Below, piece after piece: positions 10,943 to 22,675 of a stretch of 64,000 bases of DNA; position 1 is the first letter of the stretch, and the number at the start of each line of letters is the position of its first letter. The translations under genes and the position numbers were made by a program. The DNA is from Rhyzopertha dominica (Eukaryota > Arthropoda > Insecta > Coleoptera > Bostrichidae), in the NCBI GenBank assembly GCA_025024175.1, contig QCXZ01000064.1, positions 49,745,325 through 49,809,324 of the forward strand. The letters run 5' to 3'. A model generated the notes under the pieces. The model searched no databases and was not told the DNA's origin. It worked only from the letters and a program-made list of their open reading frames with translations.

Positions 10943-11685
10943 CTGGAAAAATATGTTTTGTGAAGCTAAAGGTATGCTAATGCTAATTCCAAAATATTTC
11001 TTTCGTCTGTGGAGTTTTAATGCCCTAAAAAAATTATTGTAAATTGGCGGGAGACAACGCCCCTTTTTAAACTCGGCCAGTACATACGTCATCATGACGT
11101 ATGTACTGGTCGAACATTTGACAACAGAGAAAGGCAATCAGCTGACGGACATGCCCGTAACCAATGACAAATGGCAGCATGACAGGGAAAGACGAAAGTG
11201 CACGTGTTTGTGTTTGGTTATGTATAGTACTCGCAGATTTGGCTATTTGTTATTTGATGTTGTGATCAATACGCGATAAGCTGCTCGAATCAGTCTTTAT
11301 GCTTCCTGATGATATTTTGCCTACAAACTGAGAAATGGTATTAATACACCCAGTTTTCGACAACTCTAAAGTACCCATTAGTTTAGGTTATGTTTACATA
11401 AACATATGATCATGTAAATAAACTTGGCAAGGACATACAATGATGCCAAGTGTGCAACAGACTGAATACGATTGGCTGGAAAGAAGCGCGAATTCGGCAA
11501 GTCATTGAAACCAGGACGAACGGACCCTTCAGATTTGTAATTGTTGTAAACTATTCGTATGTAATTTTTTTAAATAACTGATGGTTGTATTAGGATAGTA
11601 GAGCAAAATAGAAACATTGTAAGTGATTGTCTTGTTCAGTTTCAATAGTTGTCTTATACCCCATTCACCAAATCTATCTTGGTGG
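10943..11685. other. Intron-like DNA with one notable palindrome
   Basis: Apart from the 33-bp palindrome at 11077-11109, no coding or mobile feature is supported. Confidence 0.45.
11077..11109. repeat. Perfect 16-bp inverted repeat with 1-nt centre
   Basis: CCAGTACATACGTCAT, a single C, then the exact reverse complement. Each arm contains a TGACGT/ACGTCA half, the core of a cAMP-response-type bZIP site. It could be a dimeric transcription-factor site or a cruciform left by a transposon. Confidence 0.6.
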
Positions 11686-12198
11686 CATAGGCGTAGCTAA
11701 CATAATATTTTAGGGGGGGGCTTAAGTCTCTCGACTAGAAATAATAGTTATTTACGATAGGTAATAAATATTGAATATTGTAAAAAACTTATTTATTGCT
11801 AATTTGGCCATTAATAGTTTGATTTCAGAAGTTATTTAAGTTTTTCTCCGGTCCTTAGATTTTACCCAAAAATAACCTGAAAAAGATTTATTGTAAAGTA
11901 TAATTTAGACTGTGAAAAATTATTTATAGAATTATTAAAAGTTTAAAATTATTTTTTTGTTGCACCATTTCACACATGCATTTAAAATATCTTCTGGGTT
12001 TAGCTTTGCAGCTAAGCTACTTCCGATATTTATTATAGCCAGGTTGGTAAATGTTTGTTGTACCATATTACTTGTTAATCTACAAATGTTTAACTCTTAA
12101 GAAATGACCAGTACTTATTATGAAAAGTGATTTAAGGGAAGCTAATTCCGAATTTACCACCTTGATCAATTGTTACAGACATCGCACCATATCACAAT

Positions 12199-12199
<1 letters not shown>

Positions 12200-12236
<37 letters not shown>
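12200..12236. repeat. (TAA)n microsatellite, LINE 3' tail
   Basis: About twelve TAA units lie downstream (minus strand) of the LINE coding relic, where CR1/L2-type LINEs commonly end in a short tandem repeat. Confidence 0.75.
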
Positions 12237-12238
<2 letters not shown>

Positions 12239-12599
12239 CGTCTTTAATTGCCCGCTACATTGATGTAAGTAACAGTATTGTTATGACTCTGAACAGTAGG
12301 AGTTGTTGCATAGCAAAACGGTGAAGTTCAGTGGTAAATGACACTAATGATTAGTGGCATCGTCCCTGCTCTTTCACTCAACAATAAAAGTAAAACGAAA
12401 ACAAAAAAAACAAACTTAGAATTTTACGCATACCAGTTTATTAAATTGTTATTGATGAGAGCCATGGAGGTGAGAAACAATAAAAAACGAAAGAGAAAAA
12501 ATATCCATTAATTAATTTTTTTATCAAAAGGCAGTTATCTCAAATTTAAACGAACGATGTATAGGTGGAAAAATATATAAAGCAAGAATTAGTAAATGT

Positions 12600-13145
12600 C
12601 AATCAAAACTATTCAGTTTTTTTTTAAATAGATTATCGTTAAGTTTTATTTTAAATGAGCTTAGTCTCATATTTCTTAGCTCTACAGGGAGTGAGTTGTA
12701 GATCTGGCATATTCTGTATGAAAAACTGCGAATAAAAAAATTATGATTATGTTTTGGAACAGTAATAGCGTTTTTGCATCTAATGTTTATATTATGGATA
12801 TCTGTGCTAAATCTGATATTGTCTAAAAGATATGGAGGACATTTATTATAATTATTTTATGGAATACACATGTATATGTAAATATTGCCTTGATTCCATA
12901 TTTAACCATGGTATTGCATCCAATTTAAAAGTAACTCTTTGCTTACGTCTTATCCCAGAAATAAGCCTCACACAACAATGTTGAACTAGCTGTATTCTAC
13001 GCTTGGTAGTATAATCAAGACACACACTGTAGACACAATCTGCATAATTAAAATGAGATAGCACCAGCGAATCGCATAAAAGAATTTTGGCCTTATATGT
13101 AAGAAACTTTCTAATGCTTATCAGGATGCTATATGCAACTTCCAA
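12600..13145 (-). pseudogene. C-terminal part of a CR1/jockey-like LINE
   Basis: The frame at 13145-12852 reads LLCDSLVLSHFNYADCVYS and RRIQLVQHCCVRLISGIRRK, the post-RT region of CR1/jockey-like polymerases, equivalent to that in the relic at 8463-7726. Downstream on the same strand, 12730-12640 retains decayed pieces of the C-terminal tail (SYRICQIYNSLP-like). It is truncated at the 5' side and inserted inside the element 11686-13497. Confidence 0.75.
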
Positions 13146-13497
13146 TAGCTCGAGATAATTGGCAAATAAATTCTATTCGTCATTGTTATTACATGTTTTT
13201 GGTAAGTTTTTTAACACTATCATGCTTTATGTAGTACAAATGCAGATTTGTCAAACTTTACACAAAAATGCATTAACCCACGGACCACTAGTGGCTTTTT
13301 GCTTATGTGGTTTGGACCTGTGCTGGTAGTACAGATCCAGATTCGAAACCCTGTGCTAACTTAGTGGTGGTCGGAAAAGAGCAATTTTTTCGCGCTTGTT
13401 TTGTTTTTTTAACATCTTATAAACTACAGTTCTAAACTAAAGTTCTGGGAGGGCTTAGCCCCCCAAGCCACCCCCGCCCCCGCCAGCTACGCCCATG

Positions 13498-14561
13498 CTT
13501 GGTGGTTTATTGAGAGCCCGTAACTGTTTCAATGTTGGCGAGTTAAGATAGCAAAGTCAAAGCTAGTTGGTTATCGAAGTCTATGTCGTGGTTGGTTAGT
13601 TTGCCGTTCTTTCAAATTTTCATGCCTCTGGCTTTAATGTCCTTTGGACCACGACAACAGTGCGTCAGAAGTAAACTATTTGTCCGTGTTTGCTACTCCG
13701 AAGCGCATATCCATGATTCCAATTACCTACATAGCTGCAATGGAAAACCCAGGAAATGGGATATCACGTATAATTACTCAAATTATCTACCATTTTAATT
13801 ATTCAAACATCAGTTTGACCTTTCAACATTCACAACTCATTCTGCAACCAACCAATTTGGTATTTTAAAATTAGGTAATGTCATAAAGCGAATGTTTACA
13901 TCTATATAATTTTGTTTATTTTTATTGCCTTTCAGTCCATATCAGATATACATGGCGTGCTAGAAGTACTTCCGTGGTTTTGGAAACTAATGAAATTCAA
14001 ACTAAATACGTTAGAAAACAAAAAGTTTTAAATTCCAATTAGTGCATATAATTAAGTTTTACGGCAGTAGGTTACAAATGCTGATCCCCATTAATGATGC
14101 CTCTTAATAATTTTCCATTACCTTGTAATTTCTAGACCAATTACAGTGGCATACCGAGCAATCGCCTCTTTAAGCGAAGTTAATATAGACAACGATATAC
14201 GAGGATAGTCCTCAAATTTTGGAAGCCTTAAGGCTTGCAGGATCAAATTACAGCAAGGAAGAGACACAGCCCATCAATAGCTGGAGTCATCAGTTAAACA
14301 ATGTAATCTCCCAAATAGGGAAGTTATTTCTACGCACACATAGTAGTAGCAACAAGGACACTTTTTAAAGTAACAATAATTACGTCGACAGTTATGTATT
14401 TAGAAGCAGTTATATGATTACCCTTCGTTCCAAGTGATCCAATAATACCTTTTCATTAAAAAAGAAAAAGTACGTTTTTATTAACTATAATACAAGTTAT
14501 TAAATCGGATTGTAGCGAGTCTATTGTATTATGTCTCTTACGTAAGGAAATATTGTCAATA
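13498..14561. other. No supported gene
   Basis: Two overlapping plus-strand frames at 13583-13868 have no recognisable domain. A good acceptor-like tract (TTTTTATTGCCTTTCAG) at 13919-13935 is followed by about 30 open codons but lacks a donor, so I left it uncalled. CAGTGGCATACC near 14153 resembles a solo hAT end. Confidence 0.35.
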
Positions 14562-14925
14562 TACCAAAGGGTTGCGAACAAAAACTATTGTGTCTGCGTT
14601 TACATATGCATGTGCCTCCTTTTTGCAACTGCTGCCAAGCTACAATATGTACGGCGATAGTAGTTGAAGGTTGCAGATCAATGTCACACCACAGCTCCGA
14701 AATATGAGCTTTCTGTAACCTTAAAGTTAATTATCCGACAAAACACTGCAGAGTATGTTGAAAATACACACTTCCAGGCGTTTTCTCGTATTAAAATATA
14801 TCAAATAATTAAAAAATCGACAGATGACAAATATACGTCACTTTCCTGAGAGGCGGCAAATTGATTTAATCGATAATTTCCATAAGCACGTTGGATGCAT
14901 GAATCATTTATAGGAATCCTGTACC
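14562..14925. repeat. MITE family copy 2
   Basis: The interior is colinear with the copy at 40458-40788 (AGCTACAATATGTACGGCGA, GAAGGTTGCAGATCAATGTC, AAATATATCAAATAATT, GAGGCGGCAAATTGATTTAA). The right end GAATCATTTATAGGAATCCTGTA is the family terminal repeat. The left terminus is decayed. Confidence 0.65.
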
Positions 14926-17904
14926 ACTGAGGCGTACTTATAAGGCTTTTACTCAATAATAAATCCATTAGGAAATGAATATTAACTAAATTTAATTGAA
15001 AATATAAAATTAAGTAATGAATAATTGAAATTAGTGACATGGTAAAGACTACTCCTGTCTTAATCACCAAGCCGGACCCCGTGACTCATAAGTTTTATCG
15101 TTTTTTTTCCAGCTCATCAGTTGGATAACTTGATAACCAACACAGACAGTCCACTCTAAGTACTAAATCATACAAGCCGTGAAAGTAATAAAACAATAAT
15201 TAAAAAGTAAAGAGGGTAATTCATCGAACACACTGCAAAATAGAGCCACGAGCTAGTTTCTTCAATGTATATCGTTTTATACAAGTTCTTTTGAAGTGCC
15301 TCAGATGATATCGCAAGTTCCTTTTGGCAACTCTTTCAAAGTGTGTACTAACTGACTGAAAGCCTAGTGAAATCCTGTTCATTGTTGCGTGATATAGTTC
15401 GCATACCAGCTAAATATTTTCATTTGTAGTACAACGAAGCAAAGCCGCATTTTTTATCGATTGCATAGCTCGGGTAAATACGGAGCAGCAACCTTGTAGA
15501 CATCTCACATTTTGCACAATATATAACTAATTAACTGTCCACAGTTGTCATGGAAGTGTAAATGCATAGACAACCTATTGACGTGTCCCTCACCGTCGAT
15601 TAAAAATTTGTACTGGTAAGTCAACTAAGCTTTAGCACAGTATTAGTATTTAGCTATGGTTTGAAAATACCACTTCGTCACCTAGGAACGAGTTTACCTT
15701 TTCAACATATTTTAGGCAAATAATGTGATATTTTTTGTCACATGTATCTTAAAAACTTCTTTTAATTGTCCATTGTTTTTAACCTTTAGTAATTATCCCC
15801 ATTCTTATGTTTAGTTATGATATAGTTTGACGTATTGAATTATTTACTAATAAAACCATGAACTTCTATTATAACGAGGTATACCTACACTATATAACTA
15901 CAAAACAATTAAAATCACTGCCCTTGACTGTTTCAGATGCACCTACCTTACTGTGCTGATATCAAAACCTAATAATGTGACGGCCCTTAAAATAACTACA
16001 AGTAAGAAGTATGTGTGAAATTATTGTATGAATATATCTTTATAAAGGAAAACGAGCTATTGTAACCGCACTTTTAACGTAAATTAAAAGCAATTATTGT
16101 TTCCATTGCTTACCTACGAGATAACGATCAGCTTGCCTGTATAAAACGTAATTACGGCAACAATATGCTACATTCATTCATTTGTTAGTTGTGCGTGTTA
16201 ACTTAATATTAACGCTACTATACGCATTTCAATATTAAGTACTCTTGTACACATCAGCACATATGTGCAGATTCTCGAAATACATTCAGGTCTTACTTTG
16301 TTAAATCAGCCGATAAGTAACGGTTGGTCCTATACCACGCAATAGCTTGTAATGTATCACTATACTGCGATCTCGAACTAATTTATTATTTTTATTCGGC
16401 GACCTACATAGAAAATAAATAGAATGAAGATTAAGAACTGTGTTTTTGTATCACCGTAATTCAAATACTGTAATCCTTTAAAACTGGTTTTACCAACAAT
16501 TACTACCACAGCATCTACAATGATTATTATTTTAAATAGAAAAGATAAGCTATTACTCTGAAATGCATAATAGGAAACGGACGACATAAACAAAAATGAA
16601 CTGATATTTGAGATGGTAAAGTGTGTAGGTTATAAAAATGCAAACAGTACCGAATGCATGAAACAGAAGAGAAAATAGTCAATGCTTATACATTTATCAC
16701 CAAAATAACGGATTCTGAATCCTATCTGATCAAAAATATAAAATGAAAACCATCTTGACTGCGAACTTTCGTTTTTGCGTACCATGTTTTGTGTGACCTA
16801 CCAGTCACATGCCTAACACTTCTGTAATTTCGAGAAGAAGAAACTAAATTTTTCACAATAATTACACTTATTTTATTGAAAGTGGTTTCTAAACCGGCTG
16901 AAAACTTATTTAATTAGGAGAGCTTGCTGTTCAAGAGGTGTGCTAAATAGTTTTCATCAAATTAGTTAACAAAATGCTGGATGACATACTCTTCCGAATA
17001 CAAGTGGGAGCTAAGACATTTACATTTTTTACACAAAATTCAAACATAACTCACCATGAAGTTATCATTACTCAAGACCACTCAATAATCAAAAAATATC
17101 TAACAATAATGAGCCTGAAAGCGCAACATATCTACGCTGCATGCTCAGACAGTATAATGAAACATAAATTTTACCCGAAGCATTTAGGGATCCTTGACAT
17201 ATATAAAACACTCTCAAATGCTGCTAGCAAGGATCGATATTGTCCTAGAACTTGCAAGTTCGAGTGACGCGAAACTTATAAAATGAGTGTGACTGCGTTA
17301 GTTTACTCCACTATTGAATATTGTTCATCAGTATAACAGTCAGCATACTAATCTTACAGATATGTAGTTGAATCAGGTTATGCGGATTTCAACAAGCATC
17401 TTCAGATTAACATCAGCATTATACTTAGCGATATCCGCCTACGCAAAACAGGGTACTAGGGAAAATGTCGAGAGTCTTACGAGCCTTGAGCTGCTTCACG
17501 TTACATCATACAAGTGGCCGATGTCGTATAGCAGTAAATACTTGTTAGGATAATTTGAGCACTTATGTCTATCCTTAAAAACCGTGCGAAAAAACGTTCT
17601 TAAACAAAAATGTGGAAAATAAAATACACACAACTGCATTCGTTTAGGCATCGCGTGATGTTCAAAATGATGCAGCTTTTAGACACGATCGTAGTTCAGT
17701 AATAAAAATAATTTACCGAAATATATCCAAGTGTTACAGTATATTTACCGTATCATAACATTGTGAAAATAGTAATATATGCTAGTAAAAGCTTTTAGTG
17801 TTTCATTTTGTCAAATGAAAACGCCGGTACCGATTTATAATTTAATCATAACAATCTAAATTTTTATACAAAAATAAAAAAAAAGTTAATTATTGTCTGA
17901 AATT
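14926..17904. other. AT-rich DNA, no supported feature
   Basis: A 97-codon plus-strand frame at 16974-17267 has no domain, splice context or codon signal that distinguishes it from chance. Nothing else was seen. Confidence 0.45.
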
Positions 17905-17970
17905 TGTTTTTAATTAACGTTGATGATATTTTAATGGGTTAACAGGCATAAAAAGAAATTAAAAAGTATT

Positions 17971-18055
17971 GCCAGCCTTCACCGAGATTTGAACTCGGGG
18001 CACTAGTCAAATGCTCTACCACTGAGCTATCATAATCATAATCGAACTTTGATGT
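17971..18055 (-). repeat. tRNA-like (SINE-head) sequence, left arm
   Basis: The minus strand carries a Pol III box A-like stretch (TAGCTCAGTGGTAGAGC) and a box B-like stretch (GAGTTCAAATCTCGG), ending TGAAGGC. The anticodon arm is shortened, so it is not a functional tRNA. It is the inverted partner of 19127-19225. Confidence 0.6.
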
Positions 18056-18521
18056 ATACAGGGTCCGCCACCTAAAACTCCCCAGGCTCGTGTTTTCTTT
18101 GTTTTTTTTTTAGGTACAACCTTAAGTTATATATCAAATTGTAGGTCTTTTTTAACTCTATAACAATAGCATAGTGAGGGTCAAAAATTTTTTTTGAAGA
18201 TTGTGATATTTTGCAAATAAAGCTAATTTTTGTAAATATTTTTTAACCTTACCCCGTATAATAAATATTGCTTCATAGTTGGATGCCAATTTTTGTCTTC
18301 TTCAATTTGTGTCATTACCATGTATGCGTAATTTTTACTCCTTTTTAGTGAAAAACAAGAAAAACTAGTCGCCGTTATGTTCTGTTATAGGGCTGTTCAC
18401 AATTTTTTGTGTTAGTTTAGTAGGTTATTATGATACAAATTATGCCTACATACCCATCGCTGCACACAAAACCCCAAAATTTTGAGTAACTTTTAAATGA
18501 ATCAAGTACAAAGTTCGTTCT

Positions 18522-18523
<2 letters not shown>

Positions 18524-18560
<37 letters not shown>
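18524..18560. repeat. (GA)n microsatellite
   Basis: About 18 AG dinucleotides close to the centre of the palindrome. The right arm has no equivalent tract, so the run expanded after the arms were formed. Confidence 0.9.
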
Positions 18561-18561
<1 letters not shown>

Positions 18562-19126
18562 GCTAGAAAGCGAAACCCTGCGATGAGGTTAGTTTGGTTT
18601 TCTACATCGCATACTAGCCTCGTCACAGGGTTTCATTTCCTAACCTCTATCTCTTTAGAACGAACTTTGTACTTGATTTATTTAAAAGTTACTTAAAATC
18701 TTGNGGTTTTGTGTGCAGCGATGAGTATGTAGGCACAATTTGTACNGTAATAAGCTACTATACTAACACTCAAAAATTCCGAACGACCCTATTTTAAGAA
18801 CATGGCGGAGACCAGTTTTTCATGTTTTTCACTAAGAAGGAGTAAAAATTACGCATACATGGTAATGACACAAATGGAAGAAGACAAAAGTCGGCATTCA
18901 ACTGTGAAACAATATTTATCATACGAGGTAAGGTTAAAAAATATTTACAAAAACTAACTTTAAATACAAAACATGATAATATGCAAAAAATTTTTTGAAC
19001 ACCCACCAAGCTATCTTTAAAGAGTTTAAAAAGACCTACAATTTGACATATAACATAAAGTTCTACGTCAAAAGATAAAGAAAATACGAGCCTGGGGAGT
19101 TTTGGGTGGCGGGACCCTGTATATGC

Positions 19127-19225
19127 CACCTTGACCTCGATTATGAATACGGCTCTGATATCTCAGTGATAGAGCGTTTGACTAGTGTCCAAAAGGTCCC
19201 GAGTTCAAACCTCGGTCAAGGCTGG
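19127..19225 (+). repeat. tRNA-like (SINE-head) sequence, right arm
   Basis: Box A-like TATCTCAGTGATAGAGC and box B-like GAGTTCAAACCTCGG are followed by TCAAGGC. The 5' sequence ACCTTGA can pair with TCAAGG as an acceptor-like stem but is separated from the D arm by some 20 extra bases, which argues against a working tRNA. It is the same family as 32044-32138. Confidence 0.6.
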
Positions 19226-19672
19226 CCTGTTAACCCATTAAAATATCATCGACAAAATTAAAACAAATATGTAACGAACATTGTGCAAGTTGGATAATTT
19301 ATGCTACGGCGAGTAGTTTATTATATGGCTGTCAGCAATTTAGCTACACATTCCAGCTACATACATAGTCGCTGCTCCTAATTAGACATTATTTGTCGTA
19401 GAGTGGTACACCTTTTTTATCCTCGTAATAGAAGGCAATCGCCTGTGCGTTCAGCCAATTCTGTACGCTAGTCTGCAGCTTGTTTGTGTCCTCTTAGCTA
19501 GCGTTTCACGTGAGCATAGAGATGATAAACAGAAAGAGCCGAAGTGTTGGAAGGTGATCAAACTCTTCTCTATAAGCCTCTTGTTTTCCTTTACATCTAA
19601 TCAAGTTCTTTAATTCTCCTGTGTCCAAAAATGGAAATTTACACTTCCGGTATCGGAATCGTGGTATATGTA

Positions 19673-19827
19673 CATGGGCGTAGCTAGGAGGGGTCTTGGA
19701 AGTTCAACTTCAATATTTAATGTGTTATTACCTATCGTAAATAATAATAATAATTATTATTATTATTTCTACTCGAGGGATTTAAGCCTCCTCATCTCGC
19801 TAAAATATTATGTTAGCTACGCTTATG
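19673..19827 (-). mobile_element. 155-bp deletion derivative of the CATGGGCGTAGCT hAT-like family
   Basis: The ends read CATGGGCGTAGCT and, inverted, CATAAGCGTAGCT. The reverse complement follows the left side of the element at 11686 closely (GTAGCTAACATAATATTTTA; CTCGA.TAGAAATAAT; TTACGATAGGTAATA) and then jumps to the right terminus. Flanks TATATGTA and TATATAAT give only a partial 8-bp duplication. It contains an AAT/ATT run. Confidence 0.7.
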
Positions 19828-20026
19828 TATATATAATTTCAAATAAATTATAAAAAGTATAGATAAAGTATTCTACAGCATCGTTTACATCATCAGCCGA
19901 ACCTACCTGATCAGGCATAGTGTGAAAGACAATCATATGTGCATGAAAGTTTACCTTTCTGAAGTTGTAACAATTGCTAAGTTTGTTTAAAGGAAAATTA
20001 ATCGTATGTTAGACTTTACATCCACT

Positions 20027-20350
20027 TCAATAAAGACAGCCCGATGGAAGTCTTCAGTAAGAAGAGGATCATTTTAGTGAACAACCCTACAGGGTACATC
20101 AGAGAATAGCAAGTACAGCAGTCTGCCGTTATTGTTCTAAATATTGTGGTGTTGTAGCAGGCCTTTCACACCACCATACACCATCTTGGGTCAACAAAAT
20201 CGTTGTCTACAAATTGCGGGTATGTGGTTATTAATGGTCAGAGTATAGTGCTAAAAAATATCGAAGAACTGTATGAAGGTATTAGTTAAAGTAGATGGTG
20301 GAATATATACGACAATGCTAGTTACAGATCTTTGATCATCAAGGCTACNT
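20027..20350. repeat. Dispersed repeat, copy 1
   Basis: It shares an ordered series of segments with 26795-27130 (AATAAAGACAGCCCGATGG against AATAGAGACATAGCCGGATG; GTGGTTATTAAT; TATAGTGC; GAAGAACTGT). No frame or terminal structure identifies the family. Confidence 0.4.
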
Positions 20351-21665
20351 CGACAGCCAGCAATATCCACAGAAGGGTTGTCCCAGCAATTAAACTTATA
20401 CTTGCACAAAAGGAATATCCTCCCTGACAAGCGCATATCCTCTTCACGAGTACCTACATCCGAGACCTACCTTCCTACGTAGTCTTTGATCTTCCTATTA
20501 AAAGGAAACTACTGCAATCTACAGGTAATTTTAACTAAGGAATTTGCCCGGCGCGGAGTTAAAAAATGTCCATACGCGTGGGCGATGCGGTTTAAAAAAC
20601 CGCTGCAAATTGAATCAATACTTCCACATCCAATTGTCAAAACGACTTTTACGTTTTTATTTCTTATACTATACGATTAGTAATCAGGTTTTGAGCATTT
20701 TTTCTTTCTACACATTTCTTCTAAGGCAAACGGTCCTCGTGATATTAGCAAAAATACATCAATTTTTAAAATCCGATTTTCCAAATAACTCGTATTAACT
20801 TAACAAAAAAATTACAAGAGTGCTTTCTGATCAAAAATTTGATTTCCTTTATAATACCATTTAAAAAAATCGTACGAACAGCGACCAAAATAGGTTTTTT
20901 GGAAATATTTGGAAAATATCAAAATTTTGGATAAATTTTCTAAGACACTTTTTGTGAGAAATTTTATTTCCTATCTGATGGTATTTTCATTTTTTGAATA
21001 TATTAAATATATTCGGAGATATTTAGGAAAAAAACAGTTTTCTTTAAGTGACGCTTTTTTGCTAATATCTTCTAAACAATTTGCTGCACAGAAAATTTAG
21101 AAGGCCGAATAATACTCGCAGTTATACTACTAATCACATACTAAAACGAAAGAAAATAAAATTTTGCAGAAAGGGTATTTACCCCCCCAATTTCGCCTCC
21201 TTCCCGATACCCTACTTGCCCCAAAAACAATAAGTCGCTTTGGTTTCGAAAGTTATCATGTCCACAAACAAAACCACAGACACACAGACAAGAATTTTTT
21301 TTGCTAAAATTTTGTTTACGTTTTCGACCATTTTAAAGCGAATGAGCAAATAAAAAAAAATTTGAAAATTTTTTTCGCGATACAACACTTCTCATCCGTT
21401 GGACGTGGAAGTAATAAATTGAAACTGTTAATCCGAGTGAAATCACTTCAACTGCCAGAAATTAATTTTTAAAAGACCATAACCATAAAGCAGCCCTCGG
21501 TATTCGTGGTTCTCCACAATTTTGCTTTGTGGTTCAATTATCTACACGTTAACTATTGATGAAGAGTTTTAACACTCGAGAGACGAGCTTTGTAAGCAAA
21601 TTTGCTTACAGACCAACTAAGAAACTCTGACGTAAATGTGCAAAGCAACAGCGGTATTTACTTAC
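20351..21665. other. Intron-like DNA, nothing supported
   Basis: T-rich sequence with short chance frames. A run of CCCCCCAATTTCGCC near 21182 resembles intergenic repeat DNA. No exon could be defined. Confidence 0.4.
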
Positions 21666-21845
21666 TTGCCGAAATATGTTCTCGTGTATATCTGGCAAAT
21701 ATCGTCTGTTTTCTCTTGGCTTACGTTGGTCGTACAGCGGTAGGCGCTTGGTAAACGAAAAGTAAAGATCGTATTCCTTCATGCGCTTGAAAGACACCGG
21801 GTTGTTGAAATAAGTTATATCCTTCTCAAGATCTATGCTTTCATC
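21666..21845 (-). CDS. Second exon of an unrecognised gene
   Basis: An acceptor (CGGCGTTACAG) at 21846 and a consensus donor (GTAAGTAAAT) after 21666 enclose exactly 60 open codons, phase 0 at both sides: DESIDLEKDITYFNNPVSFK, then RMKEYDLYFSFTKRLPLYDQ and RKPRENRRYLPDIHENIFRQ. It is highly charged, rich in Tyr and Phe, with no transmembrane segment or signal. The upstream exon 21990-21898 also ends in phase 0 and is separated by a 52-bp intron. I do not recognise the protein. The clean phases, strong splice sites and normal codon use make a real gene likely. Confidence 0.65.
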
Positions 21846-21897
21846 CTGTAACGCCGACGTTTGTTAATAAACGCTAGGCGGCTCGTTATTTTCTTAC

Positions 21898-21990
21898 CCT
21901 TTCGCAAAGTTCCAGTTTGGCCCATACCGACTGTTTGCACTTTATCACATTGATGGGTGTGTGCCATTCTGCTTTTCCAGACATAGCGCG
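21898..21990 (-). CDS. First coding exon of the same unrecognised gene
   Basis: An acceptor (CATCCCCCTTAG) at 21991 and a donor (GTAAGAAAAT) after 21898 bound 93 nt. The start codon is taken at 21984, giving MSGKAEWHTPINVIKCKQSV, then WAKLELCER and joining in phase to DESIDLEK of the next exon. In the frame of this ATG the preceding sequence across a short candidate intron (donor GTAAGT at 22047) runs straight into a TGA, so the exon's first six bases are 5' UTR. The 89 residues visible in the two exons look cytosolic; the function is unknown. Confidence 0.6.
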
Positions 21991-22675
21991 CTAAGGGGGA
22001 TGTTAAACACGCCTTGACTAAGCTAAAGGGCTCCAAGTAAAACTTACGGATTGAGCTCAACTTCTTGTTTGATTACACAACTGACATATTGAATTCAGTT
22101 GTTTCAGCGGGTTACAAGCTTGCTTTACCTTCCATAACGTTCCATCGTTTCTGATAACACCCATAGCTTGGCTGTATTGATCATGATTTGTAAACTACAC
22201 GAGGTTTTATTATGCAATATCTGCTAATATTCTTTGGAGGCGTATGCAAAAAGTTTCACTACGATACCGTCAACCCCTACAGCTTGTTACGAAATAAATT
22301 CTTCTTTTATTGTGACTGGTTAAGAGAAGGTCTCTCCTTTTAATATGTAATTTTAAATTTAATACATTTCAATATGATATGACAAAGGTAAGAGCTGCTT
22401 AATGTTTATTTGTGTCGTTTGTATGAGTCCGTCTCATGGCAGCCCGAATGGATTTCTGCTGGAAATTGAACGACTTGGTGGTTACTGCCGGAAGATGAAA
22501 TTACTGTTTGCCTGGATGACCTTATTAATGTAGATCTGCTAAACATAAATTTACCTATAGCTCAACGATATATTGCACTTTCAGAAAGTTACAATTTACA
22601 TCAACTGGTACAGTAACTTGCGATAATTGCAGCGACATCAGAGATTCTCATTGATTACATTATTTTCTAGGGCCT
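21991..22675. other. Candidate 5' UTR and promoter region of the 21984 gene
   Basis: A consensus donor at 22047-22042 would create a 57-bp intron before the coding start, with a non-coding exon above 22048. Further up I see no TATA or other element I could call. Nothing else is supported. Confidence 0.35.

Larger units (their letters stand above)
11686..13497. mobile_element. hAT-like DNA element with 8-bp duplication, LINE nested inside
   Basis: A perfect 8-bp direct repeat CTTGGTGG (11678-11685 and 13498-13505) flanks ends reading CATAGGCGTAGCT and, inverted, CATGGGCGTAGCT. Eight-base duplications are the hAT signature. The left 90 bp match the reverse complement of the 155-bp element at 19673-19827, so the two belong to one family. 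The middle is occupied by a minus-strand LINE fragment and its microsatellite tail. No transposase frame was found. Confidence 0.75.
17905..19272. repeat. 1.37-kb palindrome (fold-back element) with tRNA-like ends
   Basis: The left arm, about 17905-18597, reappears inverted at about 18617-19272 with only a 19-nt loop. Landmarks pair from outside to inside: TGATGATATTTTAATGGGTT; the tRNA-like block; ACAGGGTCC(C)GCCACC; CCCCAGGCTCGT; TTGTGTCATTACCATGTATG; AGTACAAAGTTCGTTC; and GAAACCCTG around the centre. A GA tract lies only in the left arm. Single strands would form a hairpin of over 600 bp. The inner part, with ACAGGGT ends, looks like a fold-back DNA element; the outer part is a tRNA-derived sequence in inverted duplicate. 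Confidence 0.85.

Noticed and set aside
17971..19225. Calling the tRNA-like sequences functional tRNA genes
   Set aside because: Extra bases between acceptor and D arm, a shortened anticodon arm in one copy and location in repeats indicate SINE-like sequences rather than working tRNAs.
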